Positions 1-12,200 of a stretch of DNA of 64,000 nucleotides are shown here, in pieces. Source of the DNA: Liopterus haemorrhoidalis (Eukaryota > Arthropoda > Insecta > Coleoptera > Dytiscidae); NCBI GenBank assembly GCA_963971575.1, contig OZ020611.1, forward strand, positions 144,858,419 through 144,922,418, written 5' to 3'. How positions within the stretch are numbered: the stretch's first letter is position 1; the number at the start of each line of letters is the position of its first letter. A program made the position numbers and the translations under genes. Under the pieces are notes generated by a model that was given only the letters and a program-made list of their open reading frames with translations, was not told the origin of the DNA and made no database searches.

Positions 1-1694
1 TGGGTGAAATATATTTCTTTGTGACAGTCATTAAAATATTATTTTATTCACTCCTCAAAATTAGACACCTAAAAAACCTAACTTAATACTTTAAAATTAT
101 TCGAAATATAAGAGAGTATTAGAAATGATAAGGAAATGTTTGAAGTACTACGAAAGATTTGAAGTACTAAGGAAGATTTGAAATACTAGGAAGATATTTG
201 AAATACTAGGAAATATGTGAAATACTTCTAAAGTATTTCAAATACTGACGTTTTCAGACAACAAATATTAAATACAAATACCACAGAGAAAGAATTTGCA
301 AATCCAAATACCAAGAGCATTTTCTTTTTGGTGTATTTGAAATACAATATTTCATGAAAGGAAAGATGTCATGAATTTTGTTAAAAATATTTCCAAAAAT
401 GTGTCTCTCATCCTATGGTCCATAGGAATTGGTCCATAATATGTTTTTTAAATATAAATTAGAATAATAAATGAAATCTCTTAATACTTAGATTAACCAA
501 CAAAAATATTTTTCAAATTTTTGTCTCAGTTATTGAGAACCCCCTCATATTCTTAAGATAATTCCTTAAATGTGTGCAAATTCTTAATTATATCAATTTT
601 TTATTCATAATTATTTCAAGTATTATTCCGTTCAAAAACTAAAAATGTAAACAAATAATGAATTCAAATAATTATTATTGATTGCAAAAATTCATTGACA
701 ATTATTTTGAAAACAATAACGTTTAATATTTCATTCATTCAATATTTACCTTGAAAATATTCTATTCAACACGTTGACCCCCTCACGCATAACAGCCTAG
801 ATCTTGAACCACTTACACCGGTTGCTGATAACGCAACATTTCAATGTCATTTTCATTCATAAACAATTATTTTTAGACCATTATTTTGATATAATTTCAT
901 TCATTAATAAAAATGTTATTGTTTTTTGTTTTTATTTGCTCGAATAATAATAAACATATTTAATTTTCATTGATAATTAATTGAGCCCGGATATAGTTAA
1001 TAAATCGATACATCCGTAGATAAATAAATAAACAAGTTAATTTACAAGGATTTTAAACAATTTCTTTTGATATATAACGATTAATGGAAGTAATAAAGTC
1101 ATTCAGTTACGTTGAGTGTGTCAGTAATTATCTTCACGATCTGTTAATATCACTTCAACTATAATCGATGTAAGTAATTTTTTTTTCTCTCTCTTTTTTC
1201 ATTTTCCTCATTTATTCCGCGAGGGAGTATAAGGCGCTTAAGGCGTTTCCAAAGCTAATTTGTTGGATAACAGGTTCTCTATGCCTGCGCATCTTGACTA
1301 TTAGATTTGTTCTTTTCGCAACCTAGCGTTTTACTGCACGACGCGGCTGTATCTGACGAGACGTTAAATTTATTACTGCAAAACGCGGCTGCAAGAATTT
1401 AAGATACTAAAAACGCAAATTCTGTTCGTTTCGATATCAACCGAATACTTGACGTAAACAGTTGATAGTTATCATTTCTCAATCGTATTTGAATTTTTCT
1501 TTATTTATTTTGCTTTATTTTGCTATTTATTATATTTATTTTGCTTTATTATTGAATCGTATGGAACTATTATTATTGTCTGTATCTGATTATTAGAGTA
1601 ATTCTTCAAACACCGATAAAGATGACGAATAAATTCTGGATATACATTGTTTTGCTATAGTCATTCATATGTACAATATCCATTATAAATATTA
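1..1694. other. AT-rich sequence without a recognisable gene
   Basis: No open frame of useful length and no familiar protein motif was found on either strand. The region holds pyrimidine tracts (about 1170-1205), T/A-rich low-complexity sequence, and near 1330-1395 two diverged short copies of a motif reading roughly ctgcAmgacGCGGCTG. Nothing here can be assigned a function. Confidence 0.6.
124..245. repeat. degenerate short tandem repeat
   Basis: A unit of about 17-20 bases, close to TTTGAAATACTAGGAAGA, recurs four to five times with changes. It ends in a small inverted pair built on GAAATACTT / AAGTATTTC near 219-235. Further GTATTTGAAATAC-like pieces follow to about 345. This may be the inner part of an old inverted-repeat element; no outer borders are visible. 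Confidence 0.5.
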
Positions 1695-2553
1695 GGTCGT
1701 CAAGGATGAAATTTATAGAAAAAAAGGAAAAGTTGGTTGATAACTTACAAATATATGGAATTATTTTATTCATCAAAGTATGCTCCCATATTGTCTATAC
1801 ACTTTTGCCGTTTAAGCGGCAGGTTGTTCAGGGCGGTGGTATAAAACCCTGGCGGACGAAAGTCAATGAATTCCTGGAAGGCCAGTTTTACAGCATTGTC
1901 GGAATTAAACTGTTTTCCTATTAAAAAGTTATCCAAATTGTGGAAGAAGTGGTAGTCAGTGGGGGCTAGGTCTGGTGAGTATGGAGGATGATAAAGAAGT
2001 TCCAACTCCAATTCCTGTAGTTTTGCCACAGTCATTTGTGCAGTGTGTGGTCTAGCGTTATCATGCAATAAGATAGGAGTCGATCTGTTGACCAATCTAG
2101 GCTGTTTTCTTTAAGTTTTTGCATCATTTCGTCCAGTTGGTTACAGTATATTTCTGCTGTGATCGATGAACCAGGATTTTTTTTTTTTTTTGTTTTATTT
2201 ATAAGTTACCTGAACGAAATTTGGTAAACCAATTTGATATTGTCTGCTGCGTAAAAACACTAGAGCCAAATACACTATTACTGTTTCGCGCGGTCTGCGA
2301 TTCCGTAGTTCCACGTAAGAACTCATACTTCATAATAGTACGAATTTCCGACCGTTCCATTTTTAACAAAATTAATTTTTAAAAAAAGTTTTTGATATTT
2401 TTTAGAGCATATAATGATTTCTTTAAACAGGCGAAATATGTAACTTTCCAACAAAAAAAAAAAAAAAACAACTGTAAAATAATAAGCCAGTGTCAAATAA
2501 TAAGCTGTTAAAGTTGGCAATATTATTAACTACAAATTTCATCCTTGACGACC
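1695..2553 (-). mobile_element. degraded mariner element with terminal inverted repeats
   Basis: The left end reads GGTCGTCAAGGATGAAATTT from about 1695 and the complement of the same string ends at about 2553, giving inverted repeats of about 25 bases. A TA lies on the left side; the right flank TG is a changed TA. The interior holds a mariner transposase remnant on the minus strand and poly-T insertions. At about 860 bases it is shorter than a full mariner (about 1.3 kb), so it is a deletion derivative. Confidence 0.8.
1766..2176 (-). pseudogene. mariner transposase, C-terminal fragment
   Basis: The minus-strand reading gives the motif HDNARPH, holding the second catalytic aspartate. About 34 residues later comes PPYSPDLAPTDYHFF with the third, the D34D spacing of mariner transposases. 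The frame then runs to a normal-looking C-terminus (LPLKRQKCIDNMGAYF). Upstream the homology continues in another frame (SSITAEIYCNQLDEMM), so there is a frameshift near 2095-2110. The N-terminal half is missing. It cannot encode a working enzyme. Confidence 0.85.
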
Positions 2554-2555
2554 TG

Positions 2556-3384
2556 ATACACACTTTCAATTATTTTCAATTTACTGCCGATTTGTTTCCG
2601 TTATGGCTCAGAAGTAGCTGTAAGATTTCTTTTCGCGGCATCTTACTGCCATCAGTTGTTTTAACGAAACCAACAGAATCTAGTGACTTTTCAGTTAACT
2701 GACAATTCAAACGAACAGAAAATTTTGACGCCGCCGTAAACCGTAGACGCCAAGTAGCGAAACGAACAGACTATTGTATGAGTTCATTTTTATTGTCTGG
2801 ACAAATTGGTAACATTGGAGTATTTGTAGCAGGAATGTGGAGTAGAGAATCGAAAAAACTGTCGACTCCTGACTCTTTGATTGCATTTTTATCAAGTACG
2901 ATAATAAACCGAAAATGAAAACAAAATAACGATATTACCAGAATTTTTTATAGAACGGAAACGGGAACAACATATTGTTTTTTTTTTTTCTTTAAGAACG
3001 AAAACGAAAATGGAAATATTCAATACCGGTTGTTCATGTTCTCCAGTTTATAATTTGATTAAACTAATCGTATTAACAGATTTATACAATGGGGAAGTAA
3101 AGATTTTTTGTTTTTACACATATCCATTTTTATCTTTTTCTGTATGCCCTGTTTATTATGTTTAAGCGAAACTAAACCGGAGTAATTTTTTAAGTTGTAA
3201 CGACCTCCGTGATTATTTCATGCTTCATGTTGGCAGTCAAAATCTAAATGTCAAAAGGAAAAAGTGGCGTATTATGAAAAATTAAATACACAAATAAAAA
3301 AAAAATAAATAAATAAAAAAAATGAAACTACATAATATATTCAAAAATTTGTATTAAGAATGACAAAAACTCAAGATGTATGGG
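2556..3384. other. intergenic stretch, nothing recognised
   Basis: AT-rich sequence with homopolymer runs (A-rich near 2452-2470, T-rich near 2976-2990, A-rich near 3293-3325). Small open frames exist on both strands but none shows a known motif or a start context that makes it convincing. Confidence 0.5.
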
Positions 3385-3563
3385 CGGTTTCTTTGCTTTA
3401 AGGGGAACTAGATTTTAAAATCTAGTAACTTTTACCGATTGTTTGAAGATTTTAATAATTTTGTTTAGGAAAAGCCAACTTCAATATATAAAAAGTTGGC
3501 TAGACAACTTAAGAAAAATTAAATTACATTTAGTTCTGCTTAAAGGTTTGGACTAGCCTGTAA
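3385..3563. mobile_element. decayed short inverted-repeat element (MITE)
   Basis: The left part contains GGGGAACTAGATTTTAAAAT and the right part, read in complement, CCAAACCTTTAAGCAGAACT. The same arrangement, much better preserved, is seen in the 408-bp element at 12643-13050 (inverted repeats CAGTCTGTTCCAAACGG then TTAAGCGGAACTA). I infer that this is an older, shorter relative of that family. Confidence 0.55.
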
Positions 3564-3778
3564 TGGAAATGACATTTTATAATGACAAATGACAGCTCAC
3601 CCCAATCTTAAATATTTAATGTAAGTCCGATGTACGAATTAAAGAATCCGGTAGTCGGAGCCGGAAATCGGGGTCGGAGCCGGGAGTCGGAATCGGTTCA
3701 CAAAAATATCGACTCGGGAGTCGAGAGTCTTTTATTTGTCAGTTAACTACCTATCCCTGCTTTTCAGTTCTAAAGCTA

Positions 3779-4190
3779 ATATAATATAATAATAATATAC
3801 TTTATTTAATTTGCCAAATACAAAAAATGTACATAAAAACAAATTAAAATACAGAAAAATACAAAAATATGCTATACGCAATTACACACTCACAAAATTG
3901 CAGCTATCAATATTATCATTTATAAATTCTTGTACACTATAATACGTTTTCTCCAATAAAATTTATAAATAACTTTTTTAAATTTTTTGATATTTAATTC
4001 TCTGATATGCAGAGGTAATTTGTTGAATAGGGAAACGCCTATAAATGAAGAAAGATACTTTGAAATAGTTAATCTTATTTTCGGTAGACGAATATCAGAT
4101 TTGGCTCTGGTATTGTAGTTGTGAAGATCGCTTCCACTATTCAATAAATAACCATTTTCTTTTATATATAATAACATTTGCAATATATAT
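3779..4190 (-). mobile_element. 5'-truncated non-LTR retrotransposon, C-terminal end of reverse transcriptase
   Basis: On the minus strand an 87-codon frame (4183 down to 3920) reads DLHNYNTRAKSDIRLPK followed by SSFIGVSLFNKLPLHIR. This is the typical tail of jockey/CR1-group reverse transcriptase proteins. A short 3' untranslated part follows and ends in a (TTA)-type simple repeat near 3779-3800, as LINE 3' ends do. Everything upstream of the tail is missing, as expected after incomplete reverse transcription. Confidence 0.7.
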
Positions 4191-4997
4191 ATTCAAGAAA
4201 AACTTAATATTCTTAAAAATCTGTCTGCAATGCGCACTTCTTGCACATGTACAAAGAGCGGACGCAAGCCGGGGATACGAGCACCCAGGCAGCAGGTTTT
4301 TGGGGGCGGCTAATTTTTAGGAATATAGGGTAATCAACAAATAATAAGTTAAACATTTTGAGAAAATTGATTTATATTCGGGGGTTAAGACGGGTTTAGA
4401 ACACGCCACTGCAAAACATTTTTAATTGTTAGCGCAGATAGATCAGTGCGCGAAGCGTTCGGTTGTGATCCACTGTGCGCGGGACAATGAGTCTACTGTG
4501 ACCAGATGAATATGTGTACTTCATAACACATTTCCGGACCCGAGGCCCCCTTTGAGTGTGCGCTTATTCACTTTGTTCAGTACACTTTGGATGGTCACAT
4601 AGTCATTTTGGATCTAAAATAAAAAGAAGTTTTCCAATTATTAAAAAATATTTTGATCAGGCGTGCACACAAGGGGGATGTCCTCGGGTCTGGACCGTCT
4701 CCAGGAATGTAAAAATTAAGTACTTAATTAACAAAAACTAAGCACCTAAAAATAAAAATTACATTTTTTATTAATAAAAATTAATGTGTAATCAAAATTA
4801 AAATATAAACTTACCCCTCTCCGTAAAAAATAGTAATAAAATTGCATTATTTTATGGATATTTTTTCGAAACGGACTCCCCACACTATATTTCTGTGTGC
4901 GAGCCTCATTTTGGTTAATAATATATGATAGCTAGTTGATAGTTATTTCTTGTAACTGATATATTTTAAGTTTTTAATTTGAAATTATATTTTTCAG
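4191..4997. other. upstream region of the secreted-protein gene, with transposon ends
   Basis: No gene is seen. Near 4658 the string CAGGCGTGCACACAAGGGG matches the tip of the hAT-like MITE at 50919-51029, and a related CACA-type tip lies in complement near 4890-4910. The sequence just before 4998 is a T-rich run ending in CAG, which looks like a splice acceptor. The promoter and a 5' untranslated exon of the next gene therefore probably lie somewhere in or before this stretch, but I cannot place them. Confidence 0.4.
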
Positions 4998-5102
4998 ATG
5001 AGGGCGCTGAGATTTCTAACATTATTTGCTGCGTGTGTACTGGCCGCTTCAGCCTTTTCAGGAAGTGACGACAAATTCATCAAAAAATATGCCATGATGA
5101 AG
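4998..5102 (+). CDS. exon 1: start codon and signal peptide
   Basis: 35 complete codons from the ATG to AAG, then the donor GTAAAC. It carries a basic start (MRALR), a hydrophobic core and the small-residue cleavage region ASAF-SG, followed by SDDKFIKKYAMMK. The ATG directly follows TTTTTCAG, so in the mRNA it may be the first codon of a second exon. Confidence 0.85.
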
Positions 5103-6226
5103 GTAAACACATAAAATATGTACTACATTTATATAAGGGTTGCTCTAGTAAAATGGTTATCTATGGAGCACAGGGAAGAGGGTTTTAATCCTGGGCACCA
5201 CTTTTATCTTTTGATACTGTGTAATCAACTCAGGGGAGAACTCAACTTCAAGTATTGAATATAGCGTGTTTGAATAATTACGGATTACGGTCGACTTTGT
5301 TATACCGCCATTTTTGTTTGGTTTATAGTTGTGTGTTGTAATTGGCAGTCCTGTAATCTGGAAGTAGGTATTCATTATGGAGAATTTAACAGTAACGGTG
5401 ATTAAAACAATAAACATTTTTTTTTCTAAAAATGTTATCATGAGTGACGAAGCTCATTTCATGTCTGCATATCTAAGCAAACAGAATAGCCATTATTTGG
5501 GATCGAAACACCGAAGGTTGGTTCATGTACAACCTTTTCACACTCTTAAGGATGGTTTCCAATTGACGTAGACGTAGAACGTAGAACGTAAAAAGTAGAT
5601 TTTGTTGCTCTGGTTTCCAATAAACTTAGAATATCGTGTCAAAACTCTTTAAGTTAACCTCTTTATAAAATAAGTTTCTTTAAAAGTGTCGAATAACATG
5701 TTTTCGTCAAATAATATAGACGAAGATTTAGTAATGCTAATTTTTATTGTTACTGTTATTCGCAAACAACGTCGTAAACACAAAATATCTCAAGCACGAT
5801 GGTAGTTCAGACCAATTTTGCAATCAGGTACGCTACAATGGTGTCAGCCGCCCGTGTGCAAACACACAAGTGACCAGTTTTTCTAGAATAGAACCGAATG
5901 TCGCCCGTGCGCAAGGTTTTATAAGATCAGTCACATAGCTACCCATCTTCTAGTTTAATGACAAAACAAACTCACATTACTATAACAATTCCACCTATTT
6001 AGAATCACCGTACATTGAACAAATCATGTGTGGTATGACGCGGTGTGACACATGCGCAGATGCCTAGGTACCTATTCCCTAGTTATACCAAATCGCCTTC
6101 TACAAGTAGGGTTCTTTCGAATCGACCCTAAATTCTGCCGATTTGCTGCTTCGCCTGTGTATAGCGCACAGGCTGTGGTCCTGTACGCTGAAAAGTTTCC
6201 ACAATTAGTTTATCTATTATATATTA

Positions 6227-6295
<69 letters not shown>

Positions 6296-9200
6296 TTGTT
6301 AAACAATAATCTAACCATGGTAATTATTTATTACAAATTATAACAAATATTGAAAGGTTATCTATCTATATACTACATATTGAGTATGTTTTGTCATGTG
6401 CTATCATTCTTTCTTATTGGCCAGACGTAAAAAAGACGTAGAATTCTACGTCTACGTCAATTGGAAACCAGCCTTTAGAGTGACTGTTTAGTGTGCAATT
6501 CGGGCTGGAGCATCACTGGGCCCTCCTTTATTGAAGCTGCTTCTAGAAATGCTATTATCTACTGTCACTGATGAATGGTTCGTGTGATACTATAAAATTT
6601 CTTTAAGCCTTAAATTAATAAACAAGGTCAGCACATGTGGTTTTAACAGGACGCGCTGCAATATAAATTTTACGAGGTGCATTTCGAAAAATTTCAATAT
6701 TTGTTGACACCGATTGGTCATCTCATTGAACAAATTTGGTTGAGATAGACTATTTTCTTTCCGGCTATACTTGAAGAAATACTAACAAGTCAGTAACAAT
6801 TCAATAGGTTAAAGACAACCTTTAACAAGAACGCTCAAAAAATAACAGATATATGCGGAAATCTCATGACAAATGTGATTGAAAGAGCCTGTATTGGAGC
6901 ACGGCAAAAAGCGATTATTTGCTCGATATCGTTTTTCATACTTAATGCATTAAGAGTTAAATAAAGGATTCATAAAAAAAAAAATTAATTAAAAGTGTTT
7001 TGTAGTTTAAGTAAAAGTTATTAAAAGAAAAATTCGGCAGACGTGCATTCAAATGCCCTGTACTCAGTGGTGGCACCACTAGGGGGTCCTGGAGGGGCCC
7101 GAGCCTTCCTAAAAACTTTTGTGGCCTCTAAGCTGCCGCCCCTAGATAGGATTGAAGAAAATTAAAAATTTTAGATAAAACCTTTATGCTCAGCATGATT
7201 GATTTGGAAATATTTCGAACTGTGAAAGATTGACGTGAGACAAAGGGCCGATAGTGAGCCACCTTCATCTTTTCAGTATTATTATATTTTAAATTTGTGC
7301 CCCCATTAAATATTTCTGGGTGTCTGCTAGCTCATCCAAATTTTAAAAGCAAGCGCCGTCTTTGCCTTTACTTAAATTGAGTACCTTATTATACAGGGGT
7401 CAATTGGACCAGTCGAACCGTCGCGTTTACCACGTGTCTGTCATATAAATGTCGACGGTCTATAAAGAAAGAACACCTTCTTTGTCTTACGAGCCACCAG
7501 GCGATGTGGACCTATTATTAATACATTTTAAAAAATTCAAGTGCCATTTAAGTTGTATTTAGTAATATAATTAACAATAACTGTCCAACAACGAGCTAAA
7601 TTAAGAGTTGTTACCTTATTTTTTAAAACCAATTTAAAATTCTCACCATAATTTGCATATTATATTTCCCATGAACCATCTGTTTATTTATTAGAACATA
7701 AAGAATCTTGTAGTGCTATCAAAAATTAGCAAATTTCACGTTTAACTGTTGTTTTATTGGCAATTTATGCATTTGACACATTTTAACATGAACTGAAACA
7801 ACTTCATTAAAATCGTAACTGTCTTAAATCGGACATAAAAGTCAGAGTGACAAAACACGGGGCCAAGTGTAAAATATTTATGTAGTGTCTCATAAATTAT
7901 CCCCGTTTTTATAAGTAAGTATAACCCAACATGTGTTACGAGGGCTATTCGGAAAGTAACCTCCGTTTGACTATAAAAATAAAACCAGCATAGATACAAA
8001 TATTTTATTGTATACATCTTTAAAAATACTTTTTCTTATTCTCGCGTATAATGCGTTCATTATGAAACCGAAGGTGTGTTCGTTTGTGTTGCCCCACCTA
8101 CACTGAACTACATGAACTGAACAGCTACACTATGGCGTTCGTTTGTGTTCGTTTGTGTTTTACCTGTACGTAAAGTGTTCGTTTGTATTTATGAATTTGT
8201 TCAGGACAGGCAAAGTTTACACATGCTCGGGAGTGAGTGTAGCTTCAGGCAACCTGTAAAAAGGCGGCAAACTTAATCTAACATGGTCATTGAGAACTGA
8301 CACGCTCGGATACGCAGTCTGGTGGTCGGATACGCGACTGTAGTACTGTTTGAAATTATTACATATTTTCTAGTGTTGATTTTTTGTTAGAATGTCGATA
8401 GATACATTTTCATAAAATAAAAATGTACTGTGCTTAAATTAACCTGTTCGCTGTTAGCATATTGACAGCTGAATACTAGACAATTCAGCCATATTGCCTT
8501 GAAAAACAGCGCCGCCAACGGTAACGTCACTTCTCAATAATCTGTATTTGGTCTAGCGGAAATTTTTCTATCTATTTAATCTATCTATAATATATCGATC
8601 ATGAATCAAGTAATATGAACAGAAAGAAAGTACTTTTCCTACAATGCTGGTATAAAAACTAACATAAATAAATTCAGAAGATTTATAAAATCGGTCAAAA
8701 CTTGTATTTTTATTATTTATTTTTATAAAATTTATTTCATCATTTAAACTGTTTCATATTATCTTATTTATTTACTATTACTTTAGCACAAATTTGTCTT
8801 AAAAAGTGAGGTTATCAACTTTTTCTGGAAATGTAATTCGCCTCCCTGGAAAGCCGTTCGTTTGTATTCCTGTTTCGAGCAGTTCAGAAGAAGTTTTTAG
8901 TTGCAATGTGACGTCAGCTGCTCTTGTCCTGTACAAGTTTGGTGCAACACAAACGAACAAATCTCGAACCTCGCTTTTTTTTAACGTCTCAATTTGAGGA
9001 CATTAACATTGCTTTAAACAGCATTACGCTTAAAGATGCAGCTTATATGGCAGTGGAGTCTCGGAACGAAGTTCCACAGAGTGTAATTGTAAATGCATTT
9101 ACTCGTCATCTGAAGATATTTATTTTAATTTACCAATTGGCCATTTTACAGAAGAGGATGATATTCCTATTGCTAGTTTACTCAATTCAGTAATCAGCGA

Positions 9201-12200
9201 AAATGTCACAACAGATGATGAAATAATGGAATAGGCGAAAGAACAAAATGAACTATTCATGATTTGGATTCCGTTATGAACATTGACCCTATGGAACATG
9301 TCAAAGAAAATTTAGATGAGAGTAACAATGTTCAAATATTTGATATTGACAAAGTTATCAACTCGTTCAATTTAGTTATTGAGTGTTCATATAGTGTTTG
9401 CCTTCCTATTAATGATATTCTCCTCCTGAGAAAAATTCGAGAAAAAGCAGTTCTTAAAAAGTTTGAATAAAATTCTTATTACAATATGTTCTTTTGTTAA
9501 TAAAAGCTCATGTAACCGTTCAAATATTTGACTTTAATTATTTATTTATTTATTTTTTTAATTTTGACTACTCATCTTGATATAATCAACATTTTATAAA
9601 GGCAACTTTTTTAAAATTTTGTTTTCAACCAAGGTGACAATATCGAATGTTCACTGTAATTCATGCCTTTGCTTTACGAAAATAATTGAAACATTTTCAT
9701 TTACAGATATACGAAAGCTGTTTTGGTCCTGAAGTAATCCAACAAATTCGCGATGAAATGAAATTCGCTGTAGCCAAATGCGCTGCATTGGAATTAGATA
9801 CATTGGACGATTCTAAACCATCTCCTCCTCCGAGTACCCAAAAGCCAACACCAGAACCAGTAAATGTTGTTGCACCAGTATTCACCAATACTGTGCCAAT
9901 CGCCGTACAGCCCCTACAACAGGACACCAAAGGACTATTGTCTGAAAGCCAGATTCAACATGGAGATCAACCGACTAACTTCATCAAAGGTTTTGATCCA
10001 GAAAAATTGCACCAGGCTATTTTGTCATACAGACCAGTAAGTATTCATGCGAAACAAAGCGATTTCGTCATTTCAAACGTCACAACTACGACCTACAACT
10101 TTAACCTAGAAGTTGTGAACTGAAGTTCATTTACAATATCTATGAAATTACATATCATACTTGGTTAATTTAGTTGCCAATGTTAAAATATAATGTAACT
10201 ATCATGCAAGCTTAACTCAGTCGTCACATTTGGCTCCCAAATAAATGTTGGTAAGCCTTTCCTACGTTGGAACATCTTAAACAGCAATTAAAAGTTAAAC
10301 TTATATACAGGGTGTCCGAAATAACTTATTAAGCATGAGGATCTCGAGAACGGTAAGAGATACGAAGTCGCTTAAATTAGACCAAAGTTGCCGCAAATTT
10401 TTCGGTTTTTAATGTTTGCTCAGAACTTCCAAAATTAAAATATTAAGTGATTTTGGTGTGCACTTTCTTTAGGCTCTTTTTCATGGAGAATTTACAGTGG
10501 TTCTCAAATTTTATCTATCGCGTACCGTTTTCAACTTTTAGGGGTCAATTTTAATTTTCCACATGGAGGTTAGGTTAGGTTAGGTAATTAGGTTAAGTAA
10601 TAGTAGGTTATGATAATTCTGAATTGAGCTTTTTTCTTAGTATTCAACCATATAAAAAAGTCCTATTTTATTTTCGTAAATAATATGAAAAATTAAGAAA
10701 AACGTTTTTTGTCTATCAAAATAATCGCTGTGTCACACATGTGCTCTGCGTTGCTAAAGTTTCGAGTTCGAATCCCGTTCAGGCATGGTATTTACAAAAA
10801 TAAGAACTGTCCTAATTGCCGAAGCAGCGAAAGCCATTTAAAAAAGTATAAGTTAAAAAAAATATTTCCGAAAATAAAATAGGACTTTTTTATAATTCTG
10901 GAGAGGTTGCACCCTGAACCCCATATTAATCAGCCGCGTCTGGTAACCTAAAAATTAATAAACGATTTTTTAACGAAGTTATGTAAATGATTTACAGATT
11001 GCGTCGCAAAATCCATTCCAACCAAGTTTGAGGCCATTACAAGTACAAGGCAGCTCTTACTATCCAAATGGAGTATTTGGTAACAACCCGGCCGCATTTG
11101 GATCTCCTTACAGCTTCTATCAAGGCAACCCTAACTTCTTCAACCCCAACTATCCACAGTTCCCACCATTCTTGCAAAACCAACAGTACTTCAGCAATGG
11201 AAGATTATCGGTAAGTGTGGAAAATTACACATTATTTACAACAATTTGTATTTCTGCATGCTCCTATAGCAAGCGCAGTGCTTCCAAAACTTTGTAAGCC
11301 CACGGATACATTCTTTGTGGCATATCTGCTGAGGGAACCTTTAATTTTAGGTTTATTAAAATATTAATAAACAAATTAAGAAATTAAACAAATACTTGGC
11401 AGCAATTAAATCTAAAGGCTTTTACATTATACTTTTTTGCCAAGCACTACAGTATAATGTGAAACACAATATTTCCTTCCAACTTTCGATGCTACACTCA
11501 GGGCTTCGAACCGGAACTGAACCGAAAAAGACCGTTATTTTTGGAAGTTAGTTAGTTAATTAGTTAGTTAAAATTTTTGGCGCACAGCAACAAGAGCTAT
11601 TTGCGCCTAACGCAGCCCATTTAAATGACTAGACTATATATTAAAAACAATATATTAGACAATAAATAAATAGATAAAATCATTAAAAATACGCATACTC
11701 AATAAAAGAAATCTTACACTGACAAACACAAATAAATAATATAAAAAGTTTGTTCGAAAATTTGAACAGACTCAGGGTGATGGTAAGAGGCTGTAAAGGG
11801 GCCAATTACCATCGAATATCACAGTCAATAACTAGAAACACATTAAAATAAGATGCAAGACTTCACACATAAAACAACAAGTTCGATTCTCTCAGGAACT
11901 TTTTATGGAAGTGAACCAAAATATAAAATACATTTTATTTAAGATTATTTTTTAAACCGATGAGCAGAAAAAATCGCAATTTTTTAAATGATAAGTAATA
12001 AAAAATGCGCTTCTATTATTTCGGAGGGGTGAACGCCCAGAGACCCCCCCCTGGCGGCCTTGGAATGATTATTACAAAATAAGGAATAAAATGTTCTTCT
12101 ATATAGTAGAAAATAAATTTCTAATATCTACAAATAAATGCATTTCAAAATTTATCACTCGGAACTGAACCGAAAACCGAAAACCGAAAAAAACCGTTAT

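Larger units (their letters stand above)
5405..6600 (+). pseudogene. mariner-type transposase fragment split by an insertion
   Basis: In intron 1, residues IMSDEAHF...KQNSHYLGS...VHVQPFH are encoded at about 5435-5550. The homology resumes at about 6475 with VTV-stop-CAIRAGASLGPP, where the usual tryptophan codon is TAG. The two parts join if the element at 5553-6470 is removed. DEAHF carries the first half of the catalytic site as in mariner/SETMAR-type transposases. The remainder of the gene is not readable. Confidence 0.65.

Noticed and set aside
137..245. CRISPR-like spaced repeats
   Set aside because: The units are adjacent and degenerate with no unique spacers, and the genome is an insect's.
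8806..8997. A 63-codon plus-strand frame as a gene
   Set aside because: It overlaps the right inverted repeat of the 8078-8958 element; the sequence is explained by the transposon end.
10566..10600. Telomeric TTAGG repeats
   Set aside because: Three to four units only, inside an intron; not a telomere or a meaningful interstitial array.
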